DNA of 64,000 nucleotides from contig QHBJ01000005.1 in assembly GCA_003243975.1 (NCBI GenBank), forward strand, positions 62,001-126,000, in the 5' to 3' direction. Source of the stretch: Candidatus Meridianibacter frigidus (GTDB taxonomy: Bacteria; Vulcanimicrobiota; Vulcanimicrobiia; Vulcanimicrobiales; Vulcanimicrobiaceae). The first letter of the stretch is position 1. Every line of letters begins with the position of its first letter. Both the position numbers and the translations under genes were made by a program. The notes under the pieces were generated by a model. It was not told the DNA's origin. It ran no database searches and saw only the letters and a program-made list of their open reading frames with translations. Below are positions 49,570 through 57,853 of the stretch, in pieces.

Positions 49570-50106
49570 ACCACCGCAGACCATCGCGAGCAACTGGTCC
49601 AGGTCCTCGCGGGCGCAAAGCAGTCGCCGATTTTCCGGTGAGATGAAGCCGCGCGTTACGGCTGTATCCAGCTGCCCAAGGAGCTGGTCGAAGAATCCAT
49701 CGACGTTCAGCAATCCGATCGGCTTGTCGTGGATGCCCAGCTGCGTCCAGGTGATCACTTCACACAGTTCGTCGAGCGTACCGTAGCCGCCCGGCAGCGC
49801 AACGAATGCGTCGCTCAACTCCGCCATTAGCGCCTTGCGTTCGTGCATGGTTGCGACGACGTGCAGTTCGCTAAGCCCCCGATGCGCGACCTCACGGTCC
49901 GCCAGGGCCTGAGGGATTACGCCGATTACGCGCCCACCTGCCGCCAGCGCTGCGTCGGCAAGAAGGCCCATCAATCCAACGCGCCCGCCACCATAAACGA
50001 GTCCATAACCGCGGTTGACAATGGTCGTTGCCGTTTGCCCGGCTGCTTCCGCGAATAGGGTCCCTTCGCCGGAGTTTGACCCGCAGAAAACACAGATATT
50101 CCTCAC
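49558..50106 (-). CDS. LOG-family (TIGR00730) nucleotide phosphoribohydrolase
   Basis: 182 residues. The motifs are exact: ICVFCGSNSGEG at the start, LVYGGGRVGLMGLLADAALAAGGRVIGVIP, and the PGGYGTLDELCEVITWTQLG signature containing the PGGxGTxxE active-site motif. The family hydrolyses cytokinin riboside monophosphate or AMP-like nucleotides. In bacteria it is often called lysine decarboxylase by mistake; it sits last in a lysine-degradation operon here, but the name similarity is a coincidence. Its end overlaps the aldolase gene convergently by 12 bases. Confidence 0.93.
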   Translation of the reverse strand: MRNICVFCGSNSGEGTLFAEAAGQTATTIVNRGYGLVYGGGRVGLMGLLADAALAAGGRVIGVIPQALADREVAHRGLSELHVVATMHERKALMAELSDAFVALPGGYGTLDELCEVITWTQLGIHDKPIGLLNVDGFFDQLLGQLDTAVTRGFISPENRRLLCAREDLDQLLAMVCGGLTG

Positions 50107-50107
50107 G

Positions 50108-50401
50108 TCAGCCGAGGGGCGTACACTTGTCGGCTAAGCGGCTTTCCATCATTTTCAAGATGCCGTTCTTGATGTGTGTGACGAAATGCGGAGTTTCGCG
50201 ATGCCGCATGAAGGTTGCTTCGTCTTCGTATTGTTCGAACAGAATAAATTTGCGGGGCTGATCGTTCGAACGAAACACTTCGTAGCGAATGTTGCCGGGT
50301 TCTTCGCGAGTTGCCCGCATGCATGCCGAGAAGTGCTGCTGTGCCGCTTCCTCGCTGCCCGGCGCGATCATGTAAGCAACGACAATCGTAAACGTGCTCA
50401 A
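50108..50401 (-). CDS. Antibiotic biosynthesis monooxygenase (ABM)-domain protein
   Basis: 97 residues from TTG 50401, overlapping the upstream stop (TTGA). ABM-domain features: FTIVVAYMIAPGSEEAAQQHFSACMRATREEPGNIRYEVFRS, in pieces, then KFILFEQYEDEATFMRHRETPHF and the C-terminal helix. The dimeric ferredoxin-like fold binds small aromatics or quinones. The family is functionally broad; the role in this operon is unknown. Confidence 0.85.
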   Translation of the reverse strand: MSTFTIVVAYMIAPGSEEAAQQHFSACMRATREEPGNIRYEVFRSNDQPRKFILFEQYEDEATFMRHRETPHFVTHIKNGILKMMESRLADKCTPLG

Positions 50402-51018
50402 GAATGCCCCCGGCGGATTCTCGGGCGCCCTGCGATCCAAACCAGAGCGCTACCGAGCGCCAGCGAGAAGACTGCGATGGCGACAATCATCGCGCAAACG
50501 AATGGGTATCCGTGCAGGCGCGCATTCAAAAAGGGATACGGATACCAGCCGACCACGGCGCCGCGCGCAAGTGAATAGAATACGTATCCAAGCGGATAGA
50601 CGAGCCAGCGTGCAAGGATTGCCGAATAATTCAGCCAGAGCGCCGGCGTGTCGATGAGCCAATCGAAGAGCATCCAAAGCGGGATGACGTAGTGAACCAC
50701 GAGATTCACCCAAGGAATTGTCGTTTGGAGCGCCGCTTCTGACCCGCTCAGTAAGGCGGCGTAGACGATCCCCGTGATCAACATGTACAGGGTGGAAGCG
50801 CCACGCAGGAGCGCGAGTTCGTCACTCGGGCGCTTGCGCAAAGCATAGCTTCCGGCGATCAAGAGAATGATTGCGCAAAACACGTTGCTTTGGATGGTAA
50901 AGAAGCTGAAAAAGTTCGTGGGGCGAAACGTCGGCGATTGTAGCCCGTGCGCAAACTGGACGCCGACCGCTGCCGCCGTTACGAGCGCCAGCACGATGCG
51001 CGCTACCCCAAGAAACAC
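50398..51018 (-). CDS. Pr6Pr-family membrane protein (FAR-17a/AIG1-like)
   Basis: 206 residues with about six membrane helices: VARIVLALVTAAAVGVQFAHGL, FFSFFTIQSNVFCAIILLIAGS (the F-T-x-Q-S-N motif), STLYMLITGIVYAALLSG, WVNLVVHYVIPLWMLFDWL, YVFYSLARGAVVGWYPYPFLN and a final helix. The motif and length match the Pr6Pr/FAR-17a-like family, whose function in bacteria is not known. Starts three bases after kamA's stop. Confidence 0.82.
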   Translation of the reverse strand: MFLGVARIVLALVTAAAVGVQFAHGLQSPTFRPTNFFSFFTIQSNVFCAIILLIAGSYALRKRPSDELALLRGASTLYMLITGIVYAALLSGSEAALQTTIPWVNLVVHYVIPLWMLFDWLIDTPALWLNYSAILARWLVYPLGYVFYSLARGAVVGWYPYPFLNARLHGYPFVCAMIVAIAVFSLALGSALVWIAGRPRIRRGHS

Positions 51019-51021
51019 GAA

Positions 51022-52392
51022 CTACGCCAGCACGAGCTCGTCGGTAGGCAACCCTGCTTTCCGGATAGCGTTACGAATCATCTCTTCTTGCATTTGCGGA
51101 ATAACCCAACGCGCCTGGATCTCGGGTGAAAGCTTGTCGATGGGATCGAAATATACGAATGCCTTTCCTGGCTTTACGCTTGGGGCGCTATAGACGGCAA
51201 TGCCGTTTTCACGGTCGTAGAAATCGTAACTGTGTACGTCCCGCTTTCCGCCTCCGCCGGGTGCATCGCAGACGAACGTCGGGGTGTTGAAGCCGGCAGT
51301 CGAGCCGCGCACGAACTTTTCAATGTCGACTGCGGCTTGAATCGTCGTGCGCAACTCCTCTACGCCCTTCACCAAATCGTGCATGTAAACATAGTACGCG
51401 TGCACGTTGATGTGGCCGAGGCGCTTGACGAGCAGCTGCATGGCGTGCGCGTCGTCGTTTACGCCGCGGATGAGCACCGATTGATTGCGCACAAAGATTC
51501 CGCGCTCGAACAGTACGCGCATGGCTTTTTCAGTGATCCACGTAATTTCGTTCGGGCTATTGAAGTGCGTGTGCAAAACCACTTCCTTACCCAGCTTGCG
51601 CCCGCGGTCGACGATGTTGGTAACGGCGTCCACCCACTGCGGGTGCGTTAGTATCTTCATCGGCATAATGGCCGGCCCTTTGGTTGCAAAACGCATGCGG
51701 CGCACGTGCGGGATGTCCAAGAGCGCGTTGCCGATCAGCTCGATGTTCTTCGGCGGCAGTTGATAGGCGTCACCGCCCGAGATGACGATGTCTTCGAGCT
51801 CCGGTCGCTCGGCAATGTAATTGAAGGCATCGTGCCACTGCGCGGGAGTTTTAGCGAGCGAGACCTTATCGACGTTTTCGGTGTCTGGACCGATGGCGTA
51901 GCTGCGCGTGCAAAACCGGCAGTAGACCGGGCAGACATTCAGCGGCAGGAAGAGCGCCTTGTCGACGTAGCGATGGACCAATCCGGGTACGGGAGAGTCG
52001 TCTTGCTCGTGCAACGAATCCAGCGTGAGCCGGGGATGATCGGAGAGAAGCTTGCTGGCCACCGGAATGAACTGCGTGCGAATGGGATCGTTGTACGGAT
52101 CATTCCAGTCGATCAAGGAAATGGCGTATGGCGAGACGCGCACGGCCATCGGCGCTAGCTCAAAGCCGCGCCGGGCGTCCTCGATAAACTCCTGCGAAGC
52201 CACCGAACCGATCGTGCTCAGTAGTTCTTCCGCCGTCTTGACCGATTGCTTCTGCTGCCACAAATGGTCGAGGAACGTCGCCTCGTCGACCTGTGCGTAA
52301 GCGGGGATCCTGTGCCAGAATTCACCTTGCAAGAGCCGAGTGTGCTCGAACGCATCGGGTGGGGCAGGCGGCTTTTTGTGCATGATGGGCAT
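51022..52392 (-). CDS. kamA: Lysine 2,3-aminomutase (radical SAM, PLP)
   Basis: 456 residues. The radical SAM cluster is C154-PVY-C158-RF-C161 (CPVYCRFCTRS), and the SAM-binding GGDAY follows (ISGGDAYQLPP). MRFATKGPAIMPMKIL, HFNSPNEITWITEKAMRVLFE and SVLIRGVNDDAHAMQLL are typical. The C-terminal GGGGKRD supplies the PLP lysine as in LAM (DAPGGGGK). It isomerises L-lysine to L-beta-lysine. It follows kdd by one base, in a single transcript from lrp. Confidence 0.95.
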   Translation of the reverse strand: MPIMHKKPPAPPDAFEHTRLLQGEFWHRIPAYAQVDEATFLDHLWQQKQSVKTAEELLSTIGSVASQEFIEDARRGFELAPMAVRVSPYAISLIDWNDPYNDPIRTQFIPVASKLLSDHPRLTLDSLHEQDDSPVPGLVHRYVDKALFLPLNVCPVYCRFCTRSYAIGPDTENVDKVSLAKTPAQWHDAFNYIAERPELEDIVISGGDAYQLPPKNIELIGNALLDIPHVRRMRFATKGPAIMPMKILTHPQWVDAVTNIVDRGRKLGKEVVLHTHFNSPNEITWITEKAMRVLFERGIFVRNQSVLIRGVNDDAHAMQLLVKRLGHINVHAYYVYMHDLVKGVEELRTTIQAAVDIEKFVRGSTAGFNTPTFVCDAPGGGGKRDVHSYDFYDRENGIAVYSAPSVKPGKAFVYFDPIDKLSPEIQARWVIPQMQEEMIRNAIRKAGLPTDELVLA

Positions 52393-52393
52393 A

Positions 52394-53476
52394 TTAGTTT
52401 CCTTGTTCGAAGTGTTGCGCGGGAGCGTAGCGCTTGCGAAAGTACGCGTGAATGGCCGGATGGTCGCGCAGGGTCTGCAGCGCGAGCTCTGCGTGGCCTT
52501 TCGCGTAGCCGTTTCCGACGATCATTGTGACGTCTTTGCCCACGCCCTCGGCGCCGAGCGCGGCGGCGGTAAACGACGTTGCCATTGAGAAGAAATACAC
52601 GGTCCCGTTCTCGCGCGTGCAGATGATCGAGCTGAGTTCGGTACCCGCACAATTTACACAGTTAACCGTCAAGTGTGCCAAATCGGGAAGGGCTGCGTGC
52701 ACTTTATCGACCAGGTTGAGCACTTCGCGGGCGTCCGCTTCGACCAGCGCATCCACCAAGTTCTCCTCGATCAGAAGACGCGCCGATTCAGTGCCGGCAT
52801 CCGGCACGACGCCGACCACGCGGCCGCTCCCTCCGGTTGCCATCTTGGCTTGCGCGCATGCGAGCATTCCGGATTTTCCGTCGGCTCCGATCACAAGGAC
52901 GCTGTCGCCTGGCTTTGCCATGCGGCGCACTTGGGCTGGAGCACCGGCGACGTCGAGCGTCGCCAGCACAACTTCGGTTTGAATGTCGCCCGGTAATTTC
53001 GCCCAGATGCCGCTCTCGAAAAGAATGGCTTTGCCGCAAATCCATACCCGTCCGGTGGCCGTGTCGACATCCTTTACCGCATCGATCCACAAGGGCGTTA
53101 GCGTGAGCGACACGAGCGAGGCGATGCGATCGCCGGCACGCAAATCGATGCGTTCTCTTAGCTGTGCCCCGATGCTCAGCACTTCCCCGATGAACATGCC
53201 GCCGCTGCCGGTGACCGGGTTATGTTGTTTGCCGCGCTCTTTGACGGTCTGCATGATGTGATCCCCAATTCGGCGGGCATCACCGTCGTTTGATTCGCTG
53301 ATTTGCCGGAAGGAGGCCGAGTCGATATTGAGCGCCTCAACTTCGCAGAGAATCTCATTCTCAAATGGGATCGGAGTGTTGTCCAGCTTGATTGCATTCT
53401 GCGGCAGCGCGCCGGCGGGTTCGATGACGCGGTGGCTCCCGAGACGGTCGACCTTATGGGCGAAGAGCACGTTCAT
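52394..53476 (-). CDS. kdd: L-erythro-3,5-diaminohexanoate dehydrogenase
   Basis: 360 residues. It has the family start HKVDRLGSHRVIEPAGALPQ, the core GDRIASLVSLTLTPLW, and the NAD-binding-like segment PGDSVLVIGADGKSGMLACAQAK, followed by VNCVNCAGTELSSIICTRENGTVYFFSMATSFTAAALGAEGV in pieces. Kdd oxidatively deaminates 3,5-diaminohexanoate to 5-amino-3-oxohexanoate in lysine fermentation. That needs beta-lysine 5,6-aminomutase (KamDE) from elsewhere. It overlaps lrp by four bases. Confidence 0.93.
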   Translation of the reverse strand: MNVLFAHKVDRLGSHRVIEPAGALPQNAIKLDNTPIPFENEILCEVEALNIDSASFRQISESNDGDARRIGDHIMQTVKERGKQHNPVTGSGGMFIGEVLSIGAQLRERIDLRAGDRIASLVSLTLTPLWIDAVKDVDTATGRVWICGKAILFESGIWAKLPGDIQTEVVLATLDVAGAPAQVRRMAKPGDSVLVIGADGKSGMLACAQAKMATGGSGRVVGVVPDAGTESARLLIEENLVDALVEADAREVLNLVDKVHAALPDLAHLTVNCVNCAGTELSSIICTRENGTVYFFSMATSFTAAALGAEGVGKDVTMIVGNGYAKGHAELALQTLRDHPAIHAYFRKRYAPAQHFEQGN

Positions 53477-53940
53477 CGGACGGAGATTCCTCCGCGCTCG
53501 AACGGCGAGGAGAGAACGATGGTGGTCTTGGTGCGGGCCATGCCCTTGACGGATTTCAAACGCGAGAGCAACTCGTCAAGGTGCGCGGTCGAGCGCGTCA
53601 TCACTTTAAGGACAAACGACTCCTCGCCCGCAACGCTGTGCACCTCGCTTACTTCCGGCAGTTCGGCCAACGTGTGCGTGAATTCATCGTAGTTGCAGTC
53701 GGGCGTCGTGAAGCAGCTCACCAACGCGATCAGTTCGAGTCCAAGAAGGCGGCCGTCCAATTGCGCAGCGTATCCGCGAACGAAGCCGCGCCCTTCGAGA
53801 CGTTTGACCCGGTCGTGAACGGCAGGCGCCTTCAGGCCGACGACGGCCCCCAATTCCGCAAACGTCGAGCGCGCGTTGCGCTGCAACGCGTCGAGCAAGC
53901 GGAGGTCCAACTCGTCCAGGCCGGGAGATTCCATCAGCAT
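53473..53940 (-). CDS. Lrp/AsnC-family transcriptional regulator
   Basis: 155 residues from ATG 53940 (a second ATG at 53934 is equal); the longer frame is not coding. HTH: DELDLRLLDALQRNARSTFAELGAVVGLKAPAVHDRVKRLEGRGFV in pieces. The RAM/ligand-binding domain: LIALVSCFTTPDCNYDEFTHTLAELPEVSEVHSVAGEESFVLKVM. It is the first gene of the kdd-kamA operon and probably responds to lysine or another amino acid and controls it. The divergent region (53941-54062) is the likely binding site. Confidence 0.9.
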   Translation of the reverse strand: MLMESPGLDELDLRLLDALQRNARSTFAELGAVVGLKAPAVHDRVKRLEGRGFVRGYAAQLDGRLLGLELIALVSCFTTPDCNYDEFTHTLAELPEVSEVHSVAGEESFVLKVMTRSTAHLDELLSRLKSVKGMARTKTTIVLSSPFERGGISVR

Positions 53941-54062
53941 ATTCGCTCTAATGCCCAAGTGACCCGAGAAGTTTTCGGGGGTAAGAGGATACCATGCTCT
54001 ATTCATTCGTCGCAAGTTAGATGTTGCAAGACCAGGCTTTCTCGGCGCCAAACCGCCCGGGG

Positions 54063-55661
54063 ATGCGTTCTGTCGTCATCCTCCTGATCTTGGCGATTCT
54101 TGCGGCCTGTTCGCGTGCGGGCCAACCGCTGGACCACCGCGAGCCCGGGTCCGTGCGCTTCGATTTGGCTGCCGACCCGGCTACCCTCAACCCGCTCTTC
54201 GCCCACCAGGACGCTTCGTCGGTAGAGCTGCAGGTCGGGCGATTGGCGTTTGAACCATTCGTCGACATCGACGAACGAGGCCGCGCGCAGCCGGCTCTGC
54301 TGTCGCGCATCCCTTCGCAAGAAAACGGCGACCTGTCCGCGGATGGCCGCACGATCACCTACCGCCTTCGTCAAAACGTGAAGTGGCAAGACGGCGTACC
54401 CGTAACTTCAACCGATGTACTCTTCACCTTGCGCGCGATTATGGACAAGCGCAATCCCGTTCGCTCGCTCGAAGGATACGAGTTAATCGATAGAGCGCGC
54501 GCTCCAGACCCGCGAACGGTGATCTTTCACTTGCGCAAGCCCTGGGCGCCCGCCGTGCGCACACTCTTCTCCTACGGTGCTACCTCGCAGTTCGTTCTGC
54601 CGCAGCATGTTCTCCAGAATCAGCGACCGCTGGCCCAAGGTGCATTCAACGCGGCGCCGGTGGGAGACGGGCCATATAAGCTGGTCTCGTGGTCGCGCGG
54701 TGAAAAGCTCGTGTACGAACGCAATCCCCTGTATTGGCGGGGCGCTGCGAGAATGGCACGCTTGGACATCCGCATCGTTCCGGACCCATCGATAAACTTG
54801 ACGTTGCTCGCCTCGGGCGAGGTAGATTGGAACCTTATCGCTCCCCTCCAGCAGAGATTGCTTGCAGCAAACCCGGACATCGCATATCGCGAGGTGCCGA
54901 CCGCCACCATAGCGGGCGTCGCGATAAACCTGCGACATGCGCCGTTAAATGATGCACGCCTGCGCCGCGCGATCGCGATGTCGATCGACCGGCAGAGCAT
55001 CAGCAAGAGAATAACGCTGGGAAAGTACCCAGTCGCGAACTCGGCGCAGCCATCATTCTCGTTTGCCTACGATCCAACGGTCCGCTTACCGCAATTCAGC
55101 CCTTCGGCTGCGGATGCAATCTTCGATTCCGCCGGCTGGAAACGCGGCCCCGACGGAATCCGCGAAAAGAATGGGACACCGTTGCAGCTCACCTACGTGC
55201 AATTCACCGAGACTGCTTCGGGAATGCATTCGGCGGAGCTGATCGAGAGAAACTTGCGCGACCGCGGTATCGACGTTCAGATAAAGAAAATTAGCAGCGC
55301 GCAGCTCTTCTTGCCGCGCACCGGAGCCCTCGCGGGCGGAGCGTACGACCTTGCCTACGTTCCGTGGCCGATGGGCGCCGACCCCGATGACAGTGCAGTG
55401 CTGAGCTGCGGGGGCGCCTCGAACTACATGCGCTATTGCGATCCACAGGTTGAGCGCTGGGAGCAAGCCGCGCAGGCAGCCGCCTCGCAGTCGCAACGAC
55501 GGGTGCTCTATTCAAAGATCGGGCACGCGGTTGCGCGAGACGTGCCGATCATCTATCTTTTCGAAGCGCACTATATCTATGCGTATCGCAAAGAGCTCCG
55601 CGACTTCTATCCCAATGCGTTTTTGCCGACGTGGGATGCCTGGCGTTGGCACCTCCGCTAA
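54063..55661 (+). CDS. Peptide/solute ABC transporter substrate-binding lipoprotein (SBP_bac_5)
   Basis: 532 residues from ATG 54063, chosen because it gives a clean lipoprotein signal (SVVILLILAILAACSRAG, lipobox LAAC); ATG 54021 would add 14 residues. The family 5 pattern is clear: VRFDLAADPATLNPLFAHQD, LAFEPFVDIDERG, TITYRLRQNVKWQDGVPVTSTDVLFTLRAIMDKRNP, VGDGPYKLVSWSRGEKLVYERNPLYWRG, and AIAMSIDRQSI. It binds peptides or similar solutes for an ABC importer. Permease genes are not adjacent. Divergent from lrp. Confidence 0.9.
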   Translation: MRSVVILLILAILAACSRAGQPLDHREPGSVRFDLAADPATLNPLFAHQDASSVELQVGRLAFEPFVDIDERGRAQPALLSRIPSQENGDLSADGRTITYRLRQNVKWQDGVPVTSTDVLFTLRAIMDKRNPVRSLEGYELIDRARAPDPRTVIFHLRKPWAPAVRTLFSYGATSQFVLPQHVLQNQRPLAQGAFNAAPVGDGPYKLVSWSRGEKLVYERNPLYWRGAARMARLDIRIVPDPSINLTLLASGEVDWNLIAPLQQRLLAANPDIAYREVPTATIAGVAINLRHAPLNDARLRRAIAMSIDRQSISKRITLGKYPVANSAQPSFSFAYDPTVRLPQFSPSAADAIFDSAGWKRGPDGIREKNGTPLQLTYVQFTETASGMHSAELIERNLRDRGIDVQIKKISSAQLFLPRTGALAGGAYDLAYVPWPMGADPDDSAVLSCGGASNYMRYCDPQVERWEQAAQAAASQSQRRVLYSKIGHAVARDVPIIYLFEAHYIYAYRKELRDFYPNAFLPTWDAWRWHLR

Positions 55662-56126
55662 CTAACGCGCTCTTAGGGCGTAAATGAAATAGATCCCGAT
55701 GGTGCCGTATATTGCGAACAAATCCAGCGGCAAGAAGAGGGGGGAGAGCGTGAAGTTCCCGCGCGCGCCAGCGATGACCGCCCATTGCAAATACAGCATC
55801 GTTAGCATGATCTCGAGTTTAAGCGTAGAGATGAGCGTAAGCGTTAACTCGATTTGACGCGGGAGGTTCCGCTCCATGACTCTTACCGGAAAATTCCAAT
55901 AGCGCACCGGCAATTTGCTGACCGCCCCCAGCAGCCCCCAGAGAACGAGCGTGACAATCGGAAGAAGCAGTACGCTGCCCTTGGAACCCCACGCGTTCGG
56001 GTTTCCGGCAAGATCAAAATGGGTGGCAACCGTTTGTGGAAGCCGACCGTAACCCAGGGCCGTAATGAGGAAGATCGCAAGCAGCGCCGCGAGCGCTGCG
56101 GCTTGGGCGGTCCGCCGCCACGTCAT
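55662..56126 (-). CDS. DUF1648-domain membrane protein
   Basis: 154 residues with four membrane helices. The DUF1648 signature GRLPQTVATHFDLAGNPNAWGSKGSVLLLPIVTL lies after the first helix. Similar proteins include SdpI-like immunity/signalling proteins and many orphans. It starts six bases after pntB and may share its transcript. No function is established here. Confidence 0.82.
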   Translation of the reverse strand: MTWRRTAQAAALAALLAIFLITALGYGRLPQTVATHFDLAGNPNAWGSKGSVLLLPIVTLVLWGLLGAVSKLPVRYWNFPVRVMERNLPRQIELTLTLISTLKLEIMLTMLYLQWAVIAGARGNFTLSPLFLPLDLFAIYGTIGIYFIYALRAR

Positions 56127-56132
56127 GGAAGC

Positions 56133-57563
56133 TTAGGCGCCTTTGACCGCGGTGACCAGCCCGTCGACCGAAGATTTTGCATCGCCGAAAAGCATGACGC
56201 AGTTCGGTAGCTCGTAGAGCGGATTATCGATGCCGGCGAAGCCGGAACGCATGCTGCGCTTGAGAACCACGACGTTGTTAGCCCTGTCGACATCCAGAAT
56301 GGGCATGCCGTAAATTGGCGAGCTCTCCACGTTGCGGGCTGCGGGATTCGTGACGTCGTTCGCTCCGATAACCAGAGCGACGTCGGTCTGCGGAAACTCC
56401 GGGTTGATGTCTTCCATATCGTAAAGGGCTGGATAAGGGACGTTTGCTTCGGCCAGCAGCACGTTCATGTGGCCGGGCATGCGCCCCGCGACCGGATGGA
56501 TGGCATACTTGACGGCTACGCCGCGCTTCTCCAGCTCGTCTGCGAGTTTCTTGACGCTGTGCTGCGCCTGCGCGACCGCCATGCCGTATCCCGGCACGAC
56601 CACAACCTGGCCGGCGTATGCGAGCATGGTAGCCACATCATCAAGGGTTGCACTGCGGACATTCTGTGGGCCGCCCGCGCCGGCCGCCGCTGATGTCTTG
56701 ACTGCGCCGAACGCGCCGAAGAGCACGTTGGTGAGCGAGCGATTCATGGCTTTGCCCATCAGAATGGTTAGCAACGTGCCTGATGCACCGACGAGCGCTC
56801 CGCTAATAATGAGCACGTTGTTGCCTAATGCGATTCCCGTAAGCGCAACGGCTAGACCGGTGAAGGAATTCAGAAGCGAGATTACCACCGGCATATCCGC
56901 GCCGCCGATGGGCAACACGAAGAGCACGCCGAGGATTAATGCGAAGGCCAGCATGCCGACAAAGGCAAGGGCGCTGCTCTGAACTGCATATCCGGCCATC
57001 GGCGGTAGGACGCCTTGCCTTGCGATAATCGCAACCGCTGCGCCAAGAATCACCAAGAGAACGAAGGCGTTGACAACCTGTTGGCCGGGATACGTGATGG
57101 GCCGTCCAGTCATCAGCTCTTGTAGCTTCAAGAACGCGATAATGCTGCCGCTGAAACTCAAACAACCGATGATAGCCGAGAGAGCTATGGCGATGCCCTG
57201 ATCGTACGAGATGCCCGCGCGGTATTGCGACAGGAACTCCGCCGTTGAAACGAGCGCTGCGGCCCCGCCGCCGGCGCCGTTGAAGAGCGCCACCATCTGC
57301 GGCATCGCGGTCATCTTGACGCGCAACGCCGAGAACAGCCCGATTGCCGTTCCCAACACCATTCCGGCGACGATAATCCACCACGACACGATGCCGGTTC
57401 CGATGAGGGTTGCAAGCAAACCGACGAGCATGCCGGCAGCCGCAACGCGATTGCCGAGGCGCGCGGTCGCCGGCGAACTCAAATAGCGCAGTCCCAAGAT
57501 GAAAAGAACGCCCGTGACCAAGTAGGCTAAATCAACCCAGTAGGAGCTTACGGCCTCAGTCAT
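56133..57563 (-). CDS. pntB: Proton-translocating NAD(P) transhydrogenase subunit beta
   Basis: 476 residues. About nine membrane helices (SSYWVDLAYLVTGVLFILGL to ~270) followed by the NADP(H)-binding domain dIII: VVVPGYGMAVAQAQHSVKKLADELEKRGVAVKYAIHPVAGRMPGHMNVLLAEANVPY, VALVIGANDVTNPAARN, PIYGMPILDVDRANNVVVLKRSMRSGFAGIDNPLY in pieces. It couples proton re-entry to NADPH formation. Overlaps the upstream small subunit (ATGA). Confidence 0.96.
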   Translation of the reverse strand: MTEAVSSYWVDLAYLVTGVLFILGLRYLSSPATARLGNRVAAAGMLVGLLATLIGTGIVSWWIIVAGMVLGTAIGLFSALRVKMTAMPQMVALFNGAGGGAAALVSTAEFLSQYRAGISYDQGIAIALSAIIGCLSFSGSIIAFLKLQELMTGRPITYPGQQVVNAFVLLVILGAAVAIIARQGVLPPMAGYAVQSSALAFVGMLAFALILGVLFVLPIGGADMPVVISLLNSFTGLAVALTGIALGNNVLIISGALVGASGTLLTILMGKAMNRSLTNVLFGAFGAVKTSAAAGAGGPQNVRSATLDDVATMLAYAGQVVVVPGYGMAVAQAQHSVKKLADELEKRGVAVKYAIHPVAGRMPGHMNVLLAEANVPYPALYDMEDINPEFPQTDVALVIGANDVTNPAARNVESSPIYGMPILDVDRANNVVVLKRSMRSGFAGIDNPLYELPNCVMLFGDAKSSVDGLVTAVKGA

Positions 57564-57853
57564 TTCTTGGCCGGAGCGCGCGCTTTGAACATTTGCAGCA
57601 TGCGTTCGGTCACCGCAAAACCGCCGACGACATTAATCGTCGCCAGCGTAACCGCGATCAACGAAAAAACCGCGCCGAGCGGCGGATACGCAACGCCTGC
57701 CACCAAGAGCGCACCAACGAGGACGATTCCGTGAATGGCGTTGGTGGCCGACATCAGCGGCGTATGCAGCGTCGTCGGCACTTTCGAGATTACTTCGAAT
57801 CCGACGAAGACTGCCAGAATGAAAACCGTGAGTTCGGCGACGAGGTGTGGCAT
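57560..57853 (-). CDS. pntAB: NAD(P) transhydrogenase subunit alpha part 2 (transmembrane)
   Basis: 97 residues with three membrane helices. VAELTVFILAVFVGFEVISKVPTTLHTPLMSATNAIHGIVLVGALLVAG matches the dII fragment of the alpha subunit; the His in NAIHGI is the conserved proton-path residue. The gene is separated from part 1, giving the three-subunit form found in Rhodospirillum rubrum and others. Overlaps pntAA by one base. Confidence 0.93.
   Translation of the reverse strand: MPHLVAELTVFILAVFVGFEVISKVPTTLHTPLMSATNAIHGIVLVGALLVAGVAYPPLGAVFSLIAVTLATINVVGGFAVTERMLQMFKARAPAKK

Noticed and set aside
49558-50106. Reading the LOG-family gene as a lysine decarboxylase because of the lysine operon
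   Set aside because: The PGGYGTLDE motif is that of phosphoribohydrolases; the decarboxylase name is a historical misannotation.
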